A stretch of 64,000 nt of DNA from DATKNA01 sp963786765 (GTDB lineage Bacteria > Actinomycetota > Actinomycetes > Actinomycetales > Kineosporiaceae), in contig CAWBAJ010000028.1 of NCBI GenBank assembly GCA_963786765.1, forward strand, positions 62,001 to 126,000, written 5' to 3'. This document shows positions 37,206 to 48,787 of the stretch, one piece after another (the stretch's first letter is position 1; the number at the start of each line of letters is the position of its first letter). The notes below the pieces were generated by a model, which saw only the letters and a list, made by a program, of their open reading frames with translations, ran no database searches and had not been told where the DNA came from. The translations under genes and the position numbers were made by a program.

Positions 37206-38972
37206 GTGCAACGCGTGACCAACCGGGCAGGCGGCGATCCCTGGTGGCGCACGGCCGTCGTCTACCAGGTCTACCCTCGCAGCTTCGCGGACGCCGACGG
37301 CGACGGCGTGGGCGACCTGCGCGGGATCCTCGCGCACTTGGACCATCTCGAGGCGCTCGGCGTCGACGTGCTCTGGCTGTCGCCGGTCTACCCCTCCCCG
37401 CAGGAGGACAACGGCTACGACATCAGCGACTACCAGGACGTCGACCCGCTGTTCGGGACGCTCGCCGACCTCGACGAGCTCATCGCCGGCCTGCACGCCC
37501 GCGGCATCCGCCTCGTGCTCGACCTCGTCGTGAACCACACCTCGGCGGCGCACCCCTGGTTCCGGGAGTCCCGCTCGTCGCGCACCGACCCGAAGCGGGA
37601 CTGGTACTGGTGGCGGCCGCCGCGTCCCGGGTTCGAGGCGGGGGCCACGGGCGCGGAGCCGACGAACTGGCGGTCGTCCTTCTCCGGTCCCGCCTGGGCC
37701 TACGACGAGGCGACCGGGGAGTACTACCTGCACCTCTTCGCCGTCGGGCAGCCGGACCTCAACTGGGAGAACCCGGAGGTCAGGACGGCCATCCACGCGA
37801 TGATGCGGTGGTGGCTCGACCGCGGGGTCGACGGCTTCCGGATGGATGTCATCAACTTCATCTCGAAAGACCCCGCGCTCCCCGACGGCCGCGTCGTCGC
37901 CGGGGCCGCCGGTGGCACGGCACCGGACGGGCTCGCGGACGGGACGGCCGCGTACGTCTGCGGTCCTCGGATCCACGAATACCTGGCTGAGATGCACCGG
38001 GAGGTCTTCGCGGACCGGCCCGGGACGTTCCTGTCGGTCGGGGAGATGCCCGGCGTCACCGTCGACGAGGCCCGCCTGTTCACCGATCCCGGCCGGGGCG
38101 AGGTGGACATGGTCTTCCAGTTCGAGCACGTCCAGGTGGACCAGGGCGCCACGAAGTGGGACCACCGGCCGCTGCACCTGCCGGCCCTCAAGGCGATCAT
38201 GGCGCGCTGGCAGGCGGGTCTCGCCGACGTCGGCTGGAACAGCTTGTACTGGTGCAACCACGACCAGCCGCGGGTGGTCTCCCGCTTCGGGGACGACGGC
38301 GCCCACCGCGTCGCCTCCGCGAAGGCGCTCGCCACCGTGCTGCACCTCCACCGCGGAACGCCCTACGTCTACCAGGGCGAGGAACTCGGGATGGCGAACG
38401 CGCCCTTCCCCCAACCGCACAATCTGCGCGACGTCGAATCCGTCAACTACTACCGGTCGCAGGTGGCGGCCGGCCGAGATCCAGCCGAGGTCATGGCGGA
38501 GATCCGGCCCGTCAGCCGCGACAACGCGCGGACGCCCATGCAGTGGACCGGGGGGCCGGACGCGGGATTCTGCCCACCGGGCGTGACGCCCTGGATCGCT
38601 GTCGATCCCGACCATGTGTCGGTCAACGCGGCTGCCCAGCGGGACGACCCCGAGTCGGTGTTCGCGCACTACCACCGGCTCGTCGAGCTCCGTCACACTG
38701 AGCCCGTCGTCGCGCTCGGCGACTTCACGATGCTGCTGCCCGACGACGAGGCGGTCTACGCGTTCACCCGGGAACTCGACGGCGTCCGGCTGCTGGTGCT
38801 CGCCCACTGGGGCGCGGGAGAGGTGAAGGTCGACGTCCCGGACGGCGGCGCCTGGGCCGATGCCGAGGTGGTGCTGGGCTCGGGCAGCGGGCAGGCGCCG
38901 GCGAGGGTCGGGACGGACGGCACCTGGCGGCCGGGGCCCTGGGACGCCGTCGTGCTGCGCCTGCCGCACTGA
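37206..38972 (+). CDS. GH13 alpha-glucosidase / oligo-1,6-glucosidase-like
   Basis: From GTG 37206 (a second GTG at 37215 is equally possible), 588 residues with VYQVYPRSFADADGDGVGDL at the front, the usual start of the GH13 alpha-glucosidase/trehalose-6-phosphate hydrolase group. Catalytic set: nucleophile D214 in GFRMDVIN, acid/base E280 in SVGEMPG, transition-state D353 in CNHDQPR; VVNHTSAAHPWF is region I. The C-terminal beta domain is short. It hydrolyses alpha-glucosidic bonds of oligosaccharides in the cytosol (no signal peptide). Exact specificity (maltose, isomaltose, sucrose) is not fixed. It follows sbcC by 8 bases. Confidence 0.92.
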   Translation: MQRVTNRAGGDPWWRTAVVYQVYPRSFADADGDGVGDLRGILAHLDHLEALGVDVLWLSPVYPSPQEDNGYDISDYQDVDPLFGTLADLDELIAGLHARGIRLVLDLVVNHTSAAHPWFRESRSSRTDPKRDWYWWRPPRPGFEAGATGAEPTNWRSSFSGPAWAYDEATGEYYLHLFAVGQPDLNWENPEVRTAIHAMMRWWLDRGVDGFRMDVINFISKDPALPDGRVVAGAAGGTAPDGLADGTAAYVCGPRIHEYLAEMHREVFADRPGTFLSVGEMPGVTVDEARLFTDPGRGEVDMVFQFEHVQVDQGATKWDHRPLHLPALKAIMARWQAGLADVGWNSLYWCNHDQPRVVSRFGDDGAHRVASAKALATVLHLHRGTPYVYQGEELGMANAPFPQPHNLRDVESVNYYRSQVAAGRDPAEVMAEIRPVSRDNARTPMQWTGGPDAGFCPPGVTPWIAVDPDHVSVNAAAQRDDPESVFAHYHRLVELRHTEPVVALGDFTMLLPDDEAVYAFTRELDGVRLLVLAHWGAGEVKVDVPDGGAWADAEVVLGSGSGQAPARVGTDGTWRPGPWDAVVLRLPH

Positions 38973-39003
38973 GGCGAGGAGCGGCTCGGTACGGTGGGTC
39001 GCC

Positions 39004-39201
39004 ATGACGTCCGACCCCTTCGCCGAGCTCAAGCGCGAGGTGCTCGACCGGCTGCATCACCGGCTGTCCGGCCCGCGCACGGAGATCGAGCAGGAGATCC
39101 GGCAGACGCTGCAGGAAGTTCTCGCAACCGTAGAGACGCGGGTCAGCGCCCGGGACCGTGCCCGGACCGCGAACGAGCTGCATGACGGCCTCGACGCCTG
39201 A
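39004..39201 (+). CDS. Small acidic-basic helical protein, unknown
   Basis: A 65-residue protein from ATG 39004. The sequence (TSDPFAELKREVLDRLHHRL, TEIEQEIRQTLQEVLATVET, RVSARDRARTANELHDGLDA) is predicted almost wholly helical, alternating Glu and Arg in amphipathic register, so a small coiled coil or helical bundle. Its 3' end overlaps the start of the flavoprotein gene by 20 bases in another frame. No family recognised. Confidence 0.55.
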   Translation: MTSDPFAELKREVLDRLHHRLSGPRTEIEQEIRQTLQEVLATVETRVSARDRARTANELHDGLDA

Positions 39202-40412
39202 GCCGTCCGGCGCACGACCCGACGGTGAGCTGTGGGACGTCGTGGTCGTCGGAGCCGGCCCCGCGGGGAGCAGCGCCGCGCTGGCCGCCGTCCGCGCCGG
39301 CGCCCGGACCCTGATCCTCGATCGCGCCCTCTTTCCCCGCTACAAGACCTGCGGCGGGGGCCTCGTCGGCGCGACCCTCACCGCGCTGCCCCGCGACCTG
39401 TCGGTGCCGGTTCGCGGCGGTGGTCGACACGGCGACGTTCTCGTTCGCCCGCGCCCGCGAGGTGACGCGGCGGGCGCGGGTGCCGCTGCTGGGGATGGTG
39501 AACAGGGCCGAGTTCGACGAGGCCCTGCTGCGGCAGGCGGAGCGCGCCGGCGCCGCCGTCCGGGAGGGCGTCGTGGTGTCGGGAGTGCGGGAGGACGTGG
39601 ACGCCGTCCGCGTGCTCACCCGCAGCGGCGAGATCCGCGCTCGTCGCGTGGTCGGAGCCGACGGCAGCGCGAGCAGGCTCGCCCGGCATGTCGGCGTCCG
39701 CACGGACCAGGTGGACCTGGGCCTGGAGGTGGAGCTGGAGGCGGGCGCGCACGGCGCCCGATGGCGGCGGCGCGTGCACATGGACTGGGGATCGATGCGG
39801 GGCGGGTACGGCTGGCTGTTCCCGAAGGGCGACCGGCTGACCGTCGGCGTGATCGCGGCGCGTGGCGGCGCCGAGGACCAGCGCGGCTACCTCGACCGGT
39901 ACCTGGCCGCCCTCGGGCTGACGGACGCCCGCGTGCTGCACGACTCGGGCCACCTGACCCGGTGCCGGACGCCCGACTCCCCCGTCGGCCGCGGCCGCGT
40001 GCTGCTGGCCGGGGACGCCGCCGGCCTGCTCGAGCCGTGGACGCGCGAGGGGATCTCGTTCGCCGTGCGCTCGGGTGCGGCGGCGGGGCGCTTCTCGGCG
40101 TCCGCGGCTCGCACCGGCGACGACGACGGGGCGCTGGCCGGCTACCGGAGGTGGGTGGAGGCGGCGCTGGCACCGGAGATGGCCGCCGGGCGGGAGCTGC
40201 TCGCGGCGTTCGTCGCCCGCCCGGCGCTCGTCCACACCCTGATGGCCCGGACGGCTCCGGGCTGGGCGGCGTTCCGGCGGATGTGCCTCGGGTCGACGTC
40301 GACGACGACGTTGGACCGCCACCCGCTCCTGCGGGCGGCGGTCAAGGCCGCCACTCCCCCCGACGATCAAGGAAAAGTCAGGTGTTCGCGCGATTACCCA
40401 ACTTTTCCTTGA
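39182..40412 (+). CDS. Geranylgeranyl-reductase family FAD-dependent oxidoreductase (one frame break)
   Basis: From ATG 39182: LWDVVVVGAGPAGSSAALAA (FAD Rossmann motif), FPRYKTCGGGLVG (substrate-side loop of the family), then a frame break near 39405 and continuation VVDTATFSFAR ... RVVGADGSASRLARH and VLLAGDAAGLLEPWTREGIS (second FAD motif). About 409 residues. The family reduces isoprenoid double bonds, for example menaquinone or polyprenyl side chains; members of this branch also act in other quinone-linked steps. The last 15 residues (DDQGKVRCSRDYPTFP) are encoded by the GATCAAGGAA repeat, which supplies the stop codon, so the native C-terminus may once have been different. Confidence 0.82.
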
Positions 40413-40441
40413 TCCCTAACTTTTCCTTGATCGTCGTTTTT
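40361..40441 (+). terminator. Terminator built from the 18-bp GATCAAGGAA repeat (site A)
   Basis: One copy reads forward (GATCAAGGAAAAGT at 40365-40378) and two read reversed (ACTTTTCCTTGATC at 40401-40414 and 40419-40432). The outer arms CGACGATCAAGGAAAAGT (40361-40378) and ACTTTTCCTTGATCGTCG (40419-40436) are perfectly complementary over 18 bp and are followed by TTTTT (40437-40441). It separates the convergent flavoprotein and gcvP genes and looks like a strong terminator. Confidence 0.7.
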
Positions 40442-40449
40442 GGGAGGGG

Positions 40450-43427
<2,978 letters not shown>

Positions 43428-43515
43428 CGCCAGGCTCCGCCGGTGAGGGTCGTGCGGCCCCGGTTTCAAGCGAGGCCGCCGGTCGCCTCCCCCTCTGTCG
43501 GGCGGCCGTCGAGCC

Positions 43516-43637
43516 GGTCCCTTCAGAGTCGCCTCGCCCGCACGGTCCTGGCGCCTGAGAGGTTCCGGGGAGAATTGCCCCTTCGGCGCCCGCGACGACC
43601 CCGGAGCCCGGGGCGGCACGGGCTCTCCCGTGCGGGG
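43516..43637 (-). promoter_or_regulatory. Glycine riboswitch upstream of gcvP
   Basis: Read on the minus strand, the leader starts with CACGGGAGAGCC, then GCGCCGAAGGGGCAA, then CCGGAACCTCTCAGGCGCC, AGGACCGTGCGGGCGAGGCG and ACTCTGAAGGGA. These are the conserved core segments of the glycine aptamer (gcvT motif) in order and spacing. Only one aptamer is evident. A GGCCGCC / GGCGGCC stem (43507-43501 with 43480-43474) between aptamer and gene may be the expression platform. High glycine would be expected to turn gcvP on. Confidence 0.88.
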
Positions 43638-43781
43638 TCTGCAGCGATCGAACGATATCACCGGGCGGCCGGGCGGGCCGCTCGCGCCCGCCCTCCCGAT
43701 TCCCGGCCGGGGTCCCCCACCTGGTGAGGGGGGTCACCCGCCGTTCGGCCCGTCACCGGGCGGCGCGGGGCGCCGAGCGGG

Positions 43782-43797
43782 TAGCGTCGGGGACGTG
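43782..43797 (+). promoter_or_regulatory. Candidate leaderless promoter of the ParA-like gene
   Basis: TAGCGT at 43782-43787 is followed by 7 bases and GTG 43795, matching the TANNNT-to-start spacing of leaderless genes. No -35 box stands out. Confidence 0.45.
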
Positions 43798-44622
43798 ATC
43801 GTGGTCAGTGTGTGCAGCCTGAAGGGCGGGGTCGGCAAGACCTCCGTGGTCCTGGGACTCGCCTCATCGGCGCTGTCCCGAGGGGTTCCCACGCTGGTCG
43901 TCGACCTGGATCCGCAGGCCGACGCGACCCTTGCGCTCGACATCTCCGGCAACGTCGAGGTCGACGTCGCGACCCTGCTCGGCAACCCCCGGCGCAAGAC
44001 CTTCGACGCCGCCGTGACCCCCAGTGGCTGGGTGTCCGGTGACCAGCGGCTCGACGTCATCCCCGGCTCCGCCGACAGCGCCGCGTACGACGGCCGCCGG
44101 GCGACGGAGCGGGCCCTCTCCCGGCTGGGGCAGGCGCTGGCCACCACCGAGGACTACCGGCTGGTGATCATCGACTGCCCGCCCTCCTTCGGCGGCCTGA
44201 CCCGATCGGGCCTGGTGGCGAGCAACCGGGCCGTCGTCGTGACGGAGCCGGCGCTGTTCTCGGTGACGGCCGCCGACCGCGCGCTGCGCGCCATCGACGA
44301 GCTGCGCCGCTCCAGCGCCCCCGACCTGCAGCCGCTCGGCGTCATCGTCAACCGGTACCGGGACCGCTCCCCCGAGCACCGCTACCGGGTCACGGAGCTC
44401 GCCGACATGTTCGGGCCGCTGGTGCTGACGCCGACGATCCCGGAGCGCAGCGCTCTGCAGCAGGCGCAGGGGGCGAGCATGCCCCTCCACCGCTGGCCCG
44501 GCCCCGCCGCGACCGAGCTCGGCGGGGCGTTCGACGCGCACCTCGCCCGGGTGCTCCGGGCGGAGTCTCGCCCGCCCCGGCGCCGGTCGTCGTCCGCTGC
44601 GCCGGAGGCCGCGGCCGTCTGA
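43795..44622 (+). CDS. ParA/Soj-family ATPase
   Basis: From GTG 43795, 275 residues. The deviant Walker A of the ParA/MinD family is clear (CSLKGGVGKTSVVLGLAS), then VVDLDPQADATLAL and VIIDCPPSFGGLTRSGLVAS (Walker B region) and VVTEPALFSVTAADRAL. The final 25 residues are basic. No ParB gene is adjacent and the protein is shorter and more divergent than chromosomal Soj, so it is an orphan that probably positions some cargo on the nucleoid or membrane. Divergent from gcvP. Confidence 0.88.
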   Translation: MIVVSVCSLKGGVGKTSVVLGLASSALSRGVPTLVVDLDPQADATLALDISGNVEVDVATLLGNPRRKTFDAAVTPSGWVSGDQRLDVIPGSADSAAYDGRRATERALSRLGQALATTEDYRLVIIDCPPSFGGLTRSGLVASNRAVVVTEPALFSVTAADRALRAIDELRRSSAPDLQPLGVIVNRYRDRSPEHRYRVTELADMFGPLVLTPTIPERSALQQAQGASMPLHRWPGPAATELGGAFDAHLARVLRAESRPPRRRSSSAAPEAAAV

Positions 44623-44713
44623 GGCCTGGGGTCCGCCCCCGGCTCGGGATCTCGTGATCCGTGTGCTCGAGCGTCTGCTCAGTCAAGGCAAGACGGCATG
44701 AGTGATCACACGC

Positions 44714-45844
44714 TCAGCCCCGGTCCCAGGCGCGGACGGCGGCGGCGGCGGCGCGCTCGACCGTCCGGATCCCCTCGCCGAAGGTCCCGCTGCCCGTGCT
44801 CAGCACCGACATGCACAGCGTCCTGTTGCCCTGACGCACGCAGCCGTCGCTGTTGACGATCCATCGACCCTTCACGGGCAGCCAGCCGTTCTTGACGCGG
44901 GTCGCGCCCGCGACGGCGCCGACGCCCCATCGCTGCGAGGGGATCACTCTCGCCATCAGCCAGCGCGTGTAGCGGTCGGCGGCACCGCGCCCCTGGCTGA
45001 TCGAGGCGAGCAGGCGGACCTGGTCCTGCGCGGTCGTCTGCCACCCGTCCCACCGCATCAGGAGGTGCGGGATCTGGGTGGTGTGCGTCATGCCGGCCGC
45101 CGCCGCCGCGCGGGCGACGGCGCTGTTGCCGCCCGAGATCCGCCACAGCCGGCTGGTCGCGGCGTTGTCGCTGACAGTGATCATCCGGGTGGCGAGCGCG
45201 CGCTCCGTGCTCGTCAGGGGTCCGCGGGCCTCGGCCGCGCGCAGCACCAGGAGCTTGACGATGCTCGCGGTGCGCACCGGCGCGCCGGCACCCACGTGCA
45301 CCACCTGGCGGCCCGCGGTGTCGGTGATCGCGAGGTCGACCGTCGCGCGGCGGCCGCGGAGGGCGGTCGTCACCGCGGCGCGGACGGCCCGCTCGCGGCT
45401 GGGCGAAGGCGTGGGTGCCGGGGTGTTCCCGGTTGCCGTCGTGGTCGGGCTTGCCGTCCTGTTCCGGCTGGCCGTCGTGGTGCGACCTGCCGTCGTGGTG
45501 CGACCTGCAGTCGTGGTGCGACCTGCCGTCGTGGTGCGACCTGCAGTCCTGTTCCGACCTGCCGTCCCCGACCCGGGGTGTGAGGCGCCGGCGGAGCGAG
45601 CCGTCGTGGGCGTCGGGGCGGCCGTGTCGAGAGCCGACACCCCCGGCAGAGGCCAACTCCCTCCGCCCCGCACAAGCGCGACCGCCGGTGCCGCAAGGGC
45701 CACGAGCAGGGCCACAACACCTACGACGAGGGCACTCCTGGGCCCTCGCCGCGGATAGGAGTGCCGGCCTGCCATGCGGGCATCGAACACAGACGGTGAC
45801 GACCGCGCCAGGCCTTCTGTCGTGACGTCATAGCGATGGGCCAC
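44714..45844 (-). CDS. Membrane-anchored class A beta-lactamase-fold serine hydrolase
   Basis: 376 residues from GTG 45844 (a later ATG at 45775 is possible). One membrane helix (SALVVGVVALLVALAAPAVAL) is followed by a Thr/Arg/Ala linker made of an 18-bp DNA repeat, then a beta-lactamase/D,D-peptidase fold: TASIVKLLVL (SxxK), TVSDNAATSRLW (SDN) and ATRVKNGWLPVK (KxG). The Glu166 region of true beta-lactamases cannot be identified, so a penicillin-binding or peptidoglycan-remodelling role is as likely as antibiotic hydrolysis. It faces outside. No frame break. Confidence 0.8.
   Translation of the reverse strand: MAHRYDVTTEGLARSSPSVFDARMAGRHSYPRRGPRSALVVGVVALLVALAAPAVALVRGGGSWPLPGVSALDTAAPTPTTARSAGASHPGSGTAGRNRTAGRTTTAGRTTTAGRTTTAGRTTTASRNRTASPTTTATGNTPAPTPSPSRERAVRAAVTTALRGRRATVDLAITDTAGRQVVHVGAGAPVRTASIVKLLVLRAAEARGPLTSTERALATRMITVSDNAATSRLWRISGGNSAVARAAAAAGMTHTTQIPHLLMRWDGWQTTAQDQVRLLASISQGRGAADRYTRWLMARVIPSQRWGVGAVAGATRVKNGWLPVKGRWIVNSDGCVRQGNRTLCMSVLSTGSGTFGEGIRTVERAAAAAVRAWDRG
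45471..45560 (-). repeat. Five copies of an 18-bp repeat encoding a T/A/G/R linker
   Basis: Units at 45471, 45489, 45507, 45525 and 45543, mostly GCCGTCGTGGTGCGACCT on the plus strand, encode six-residue steps (TAGRTT-like) on the minus strand. Decayed units extend to about 45430. It forms the flexible stalk between the membrane helix and the hydrolase domain, and its copy number may vary between strains. Confidence 0.85.
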
Positions 45845-45903
45845 AGCAGCTCACCGCCAATGACCCGTTCTCGACGGAGAGTTATCAGAGGAGAGGGCGC
45901 CGC

Positions 45904-46913
45904 TCACAGTGCTTCGGTGCTCAGTGCAGCCGGTGGATCGGCCGGGGACAGGCCGGCAAGACGCTCGAGCACCCCCTCGCCGCGCTCGGCGTAGGCGATG
46001 AACGTCGCCAGGACCGCCGCGAAGACGAGCACGGCGAGAGCGTCGCCGGCATCGGCGGCAGCGTCGTAGATACCGTGGAGCACTCCAGCGACGAGCAGGC
46101 CGGTGACGACGAGTGCGGTGAACTGACGAGCGCGCTGGTGCGCGAGGCCGAGGAAGAAGGCCGTGATCCCCGCCATGCATGCGTGCAACAGACTGTCGGC
46201 CAGCAGGCGCCAGACGGCGACGACGACCAGTTCCTTGGCGTGCCCACCACCGCTCCCAGTGAGGTCGCCGGCCTTGAGGACGGCCTCCGCGGTCCCGAAC
46301 GCGAGGCCGCTGACCGCGCCGAGGAACAGGAAGGTGCGCGGCGTGTAGCTCGCGCCCACGACATGGACGACGACCAGCACGCCCAGCAGCTTCGCCACCT
46401 CTTCGGGCAGCCCGGCGGCGATGGTCCACCCGACCGGCCCCGCGTCGCCCGGGCCCCCCAAGTGCTCCTCCGCCCAAAGGGCGAATCCCGTGCCGACGAC
46501 CAGGGTGAACCCGGCGACGCCGGCCAGATGCGTCCACGGCACGCGCTGCGGCCGGATCAGCGCCTGCAGGAGAAAGAACCAGACCACCGCGAAGTACGCC
46601 GCGAAGCCCGAGGCCACCTCGGTGAAGTGCCCCGGTCCATTCCGTACTGCACCAGGACGAAGGGGGTGATGGCGGCGGCGCCGAAGGCGACGACGGGTGG
46701 CCGCCAGAGGCTGCGGTCCTTCAGGACCGGGATCGGCGACAGCGCCGCCAGGTCGAGCACGGGCCGGCTGGGTCCGGGCGGGGCGGACGGCGCGCTGGGC
46801 GTGGAACCCGAGTTCTCCAGCAACGACGCGCCGCAGCCGCCGCAGAAGCGACCGCCCCACTGCCGGGGCACGCCGCAGGCGGCGCAGAAGCGGGGGGTGG
46901 CGGGCACGGTCAC
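45904..46913 (-). CDS. PrsW-family intramembrane protease with N-terminal zinc ribbon (one frame break)
   Basis: GTG 46913 overlaps the stop of the upstream gene (GTGA). Residues 8-28 are a zinc ribbon (FCAACGVPRQWGGRFCGGCG). After a Pro/Ser linker come about eight membrane helices; the frame breaks near 46635 inside the second. AAGLPEEVAKLLGVLVVVH has the conserved EE pair, GLAFGTAEAVL the next motif, and LLHACMAGI and VLHGIYDAAAD the histidines of PrsW/CAAX-like metalloproteases. PrsW in Bacillus cleaves an anti-sigma factor; here no sigma factor is adjacent. About 336 residues. Confidence 0.82.
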
Positions 46914-47786
46914 AGCTCGGCCTCCGATCGTCGGGACAGGTGCAGCGGCCTGGCCACGTACCGATTCCACAGCGAAGCGAAGGTCTTCTTCGCCGCGACC
47001 GCCCGGGCCGAGCTCTCGTTGCCGTCGAGGTAGTCGCCGTCGGCCGTGTCGCAGTCGCCGTAGACGTCCTGGTTCTGCGCCCAGGCGAGGTAGGACAGGT
47101 CGGCGTCCAGGGAGGCGCTCCAGGCCTGCGTGAGCGCGGAACGGATCTGGCGGGAATGGGACAGCGGACCGAAGTCGAGGACGTCGAGCTGGTCGAGCAG
47201 GCGCCGGCGCATCTCGCTGACGCGCTGCAGGCCGGCGGCGGCAGCGTCGGCCGGCAGGACGCAGTCCGCGAGGCCCTGGGTGGCGGCGACGACGGCGCGG
47301 CGCGCCGTGGTGCTCGCGTCGAGCAGGCGGTCCACCCGGCCGGCCGCCTGCAGCTGCGCCCTGCGCCGCTCGGCAGCGGCCCGGCGCGACGCAGCCTCGC
47401 CCGCTGCGCGTTCGGCCCGGGCCGCCGAATCCGCCCCCGTCGCGGCCTCACCGGGTACCGAGGGTTGCGGCGAGGGCGTGGGCGGCGGCGGCACGGAGGG
47501 GGGCCACGACGGCGACGGCGCTGGCAGCCTTCGGTGTCTCAGGTCGGAGGACCAGCCAGGCACCCCCCGCCCCGACCGCGACCACCATGACGGCCGCGAC
47601 GGCGGCCAGCCGGGCGCCACGCGGCGAGCGCTCGTGCCATCGCTGCTCCAGGGGCGCGACCGGAGCGGTCTGCAGCGTCGTCCCGGACACCGGCGGCTGA
47701 ACCGGCGGCCGAGCGCCCACCGGCGATCCGCAGGACGGGCAGAAGGCGCCGGCCGGAAGCCGGGCACCGCAGGCAGTGCAGAACAT
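46910..47786 (-). CDS. Zinc-ribbon membrane protein, unknown function (one frame break)
   Basis: ATG 47786 follows GGGGAGGG. Residues 1-20 are a zinc ribbon (MFCTACGARLPAGAFCPSCG), then a Pro-rich linker, a single membrane helix (LAAVAAVMVVAVGAGGAWLVL), and after a frame break near 47500 an extracytoplasmic region: a Pro/Ser stretch, an Ala/Arg/Glu helix and the domain LADCVLPADAAAAGLQRVSE ... YGDCDTADGDYLDGNESSA. About 291 residues. It overlaps the PrsW gene by 4 bases and shares its ribbon type, so the pair may act together, this protein perhaps being substrate or sensor. Confidence 0.68.
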
Positions 47787-47927
47787 GTCCCTCCCCTTCC
47801 GCCCCTGAACCGCGGCGTGGCGCGACAGGTCGAGACGGTAGGTGGAGAGAAGATCAGGGCGAGGCGTGATCACACGGCCGACACCCGCTCGGCGGACGGC
47901 CGCTCGGGTGTCGGGGTGGCAGTGAGG

Positions 47928-48518
47928 TCAGCCGATGGCGCGGCTGCGGCGACGCGAGGCGAGCTCGTCGTCGGGGTGATCGGACGGCTCCTCGCCCGGG
48001 CGCTCCCCCGGCAGTTCAGCGAGGCTGCCCTCGACCTCCCGCCACACCCGGCCGACCGCGATGCCGAACACGCCCTGCCCGCCCTGGACGAGGTCGATCA
48101 CTTCGTCCGCGGACGTGCATTCGTAGACGCTCGCGCCGTCGCTCATCAGCGTGATCTGAGCGAGGTCCTCGACGCCGCGCTCGCGCAGGTGGCTCACCGC
48201 CACCCGGATCTGCTGCAGCGAGACGCCGGTGTCGAGCAGTCGCTTGACGACCTTGAGCACGAGGATGTCGCGGAAGCTGTACAGGCGCTGGGTGCCCGAG
48301 CCGGTCGCGGGCCGGACGCTCGGCTCGACCAGGCCTGTGCGGGCCCAGTAGTCGAGTTGGCGGTAGGTGATGCCCGCCGCGCCGCACGCCGTCGGCCCAC
48401 GGTAGCCCACGTGCTCGTCGAGCACGGGCAGGTCCTCGGTGAAGAGCAGACCCTGCGCCGACGCCGGGACACCGCCGGTGCGCGGAACACTGCCCGGAGC
48501 CTCGCCGGTTCCGCTCAC
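47928..48518 (-). CDS. MerR-family regulator (Rv1830-like)
   Basis: GTG 48518 follows AGGAGG by 5 bases; upstream in-frame codons lack this. The 196-residue product has a MerR winged helix: GYRGPTACGAAGITYRQLDY, WARTGLVEPSVRPATGSGTQ and RLYSFRDILVLKVVKRLLDT, then an effector part (LMSDGASVYECTSADEVIDL, VQGGQGVFGIAVGRVWREVE) and an acidic tail. It is the counterpart of M. tuberculosis Rv1830 by position, downstream of the bifunctional nuclease. The ligand is unknown; in the family the dimer twists promoters with long spacers. Confidence 0.88.
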   Translation of the reverse strand: MSGTGEAPGSVPRTGGVPASAQGLLFTEDLPVLDEHVGYRGPTACGAAGITYRQLDYWARTGLVEPSVRPATGSGTQRLYSFRDILVLKVVKRLLDTGVSLQQIRVAVSHLRERGVEDLAQITLMSDGASVYECTSADEVIDLVQGGQGVFGIAVGRVWREVEGSLAELPGERPGEEPSDHPDDELASRRRSRAIG

Positions 48519-48787
48519 GCCGTCCTCCTGTCCCTGCGCCCTCGCGGGGAAGACTGGTGTGCCGCGCGCCGCGTACACCTGCGACTCCGAGGAGTCGAAC
48601 TACACCGAGGGCTTTACCCTCCGAACCGTAAGGGGCTGCCAGCCGAGCGTCAACGAAGGCTCCGACCGGGTACCCCGCGTGTCGTATAACGATTCGACGC
48701 GCCGCCGACACGCCGCCTGGCGAGCACAGTGAGTGGTCAGATCGGAACCCCTTGACGACGCACGGTTACTGATCGACTTCGCTCCGG
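48519..48787 (-). promoter_or_regulatory. Intergenic region between bifunctional nuclease and MerR genes
   Basis: 269 bases. CGACTCC-GA-GGAGTCG (48582-48597) is a near-perfect inverted repeat, and CTTTAC (48612-48617) faces GTAAGG (48628-48633) across 10 bases. Either could be the operator of the MerR regulator encoded next. No gene is seen. Confidence 0.4.

Noticed and set aside
43441..43515. A second glycine aptamer between the riboswitch and gcvP
   Set aside because: The conserved GGGAGAG and GCCGAAGG segments are not repeated there; only a GGCCGCC stem is present.
44640..44705. Terminator between the ParA gene and the beta-lactamase-fold gene
   Set aside because: Only a GATCTCGTGATC-type short inverted repeat is visible, too weak to call.
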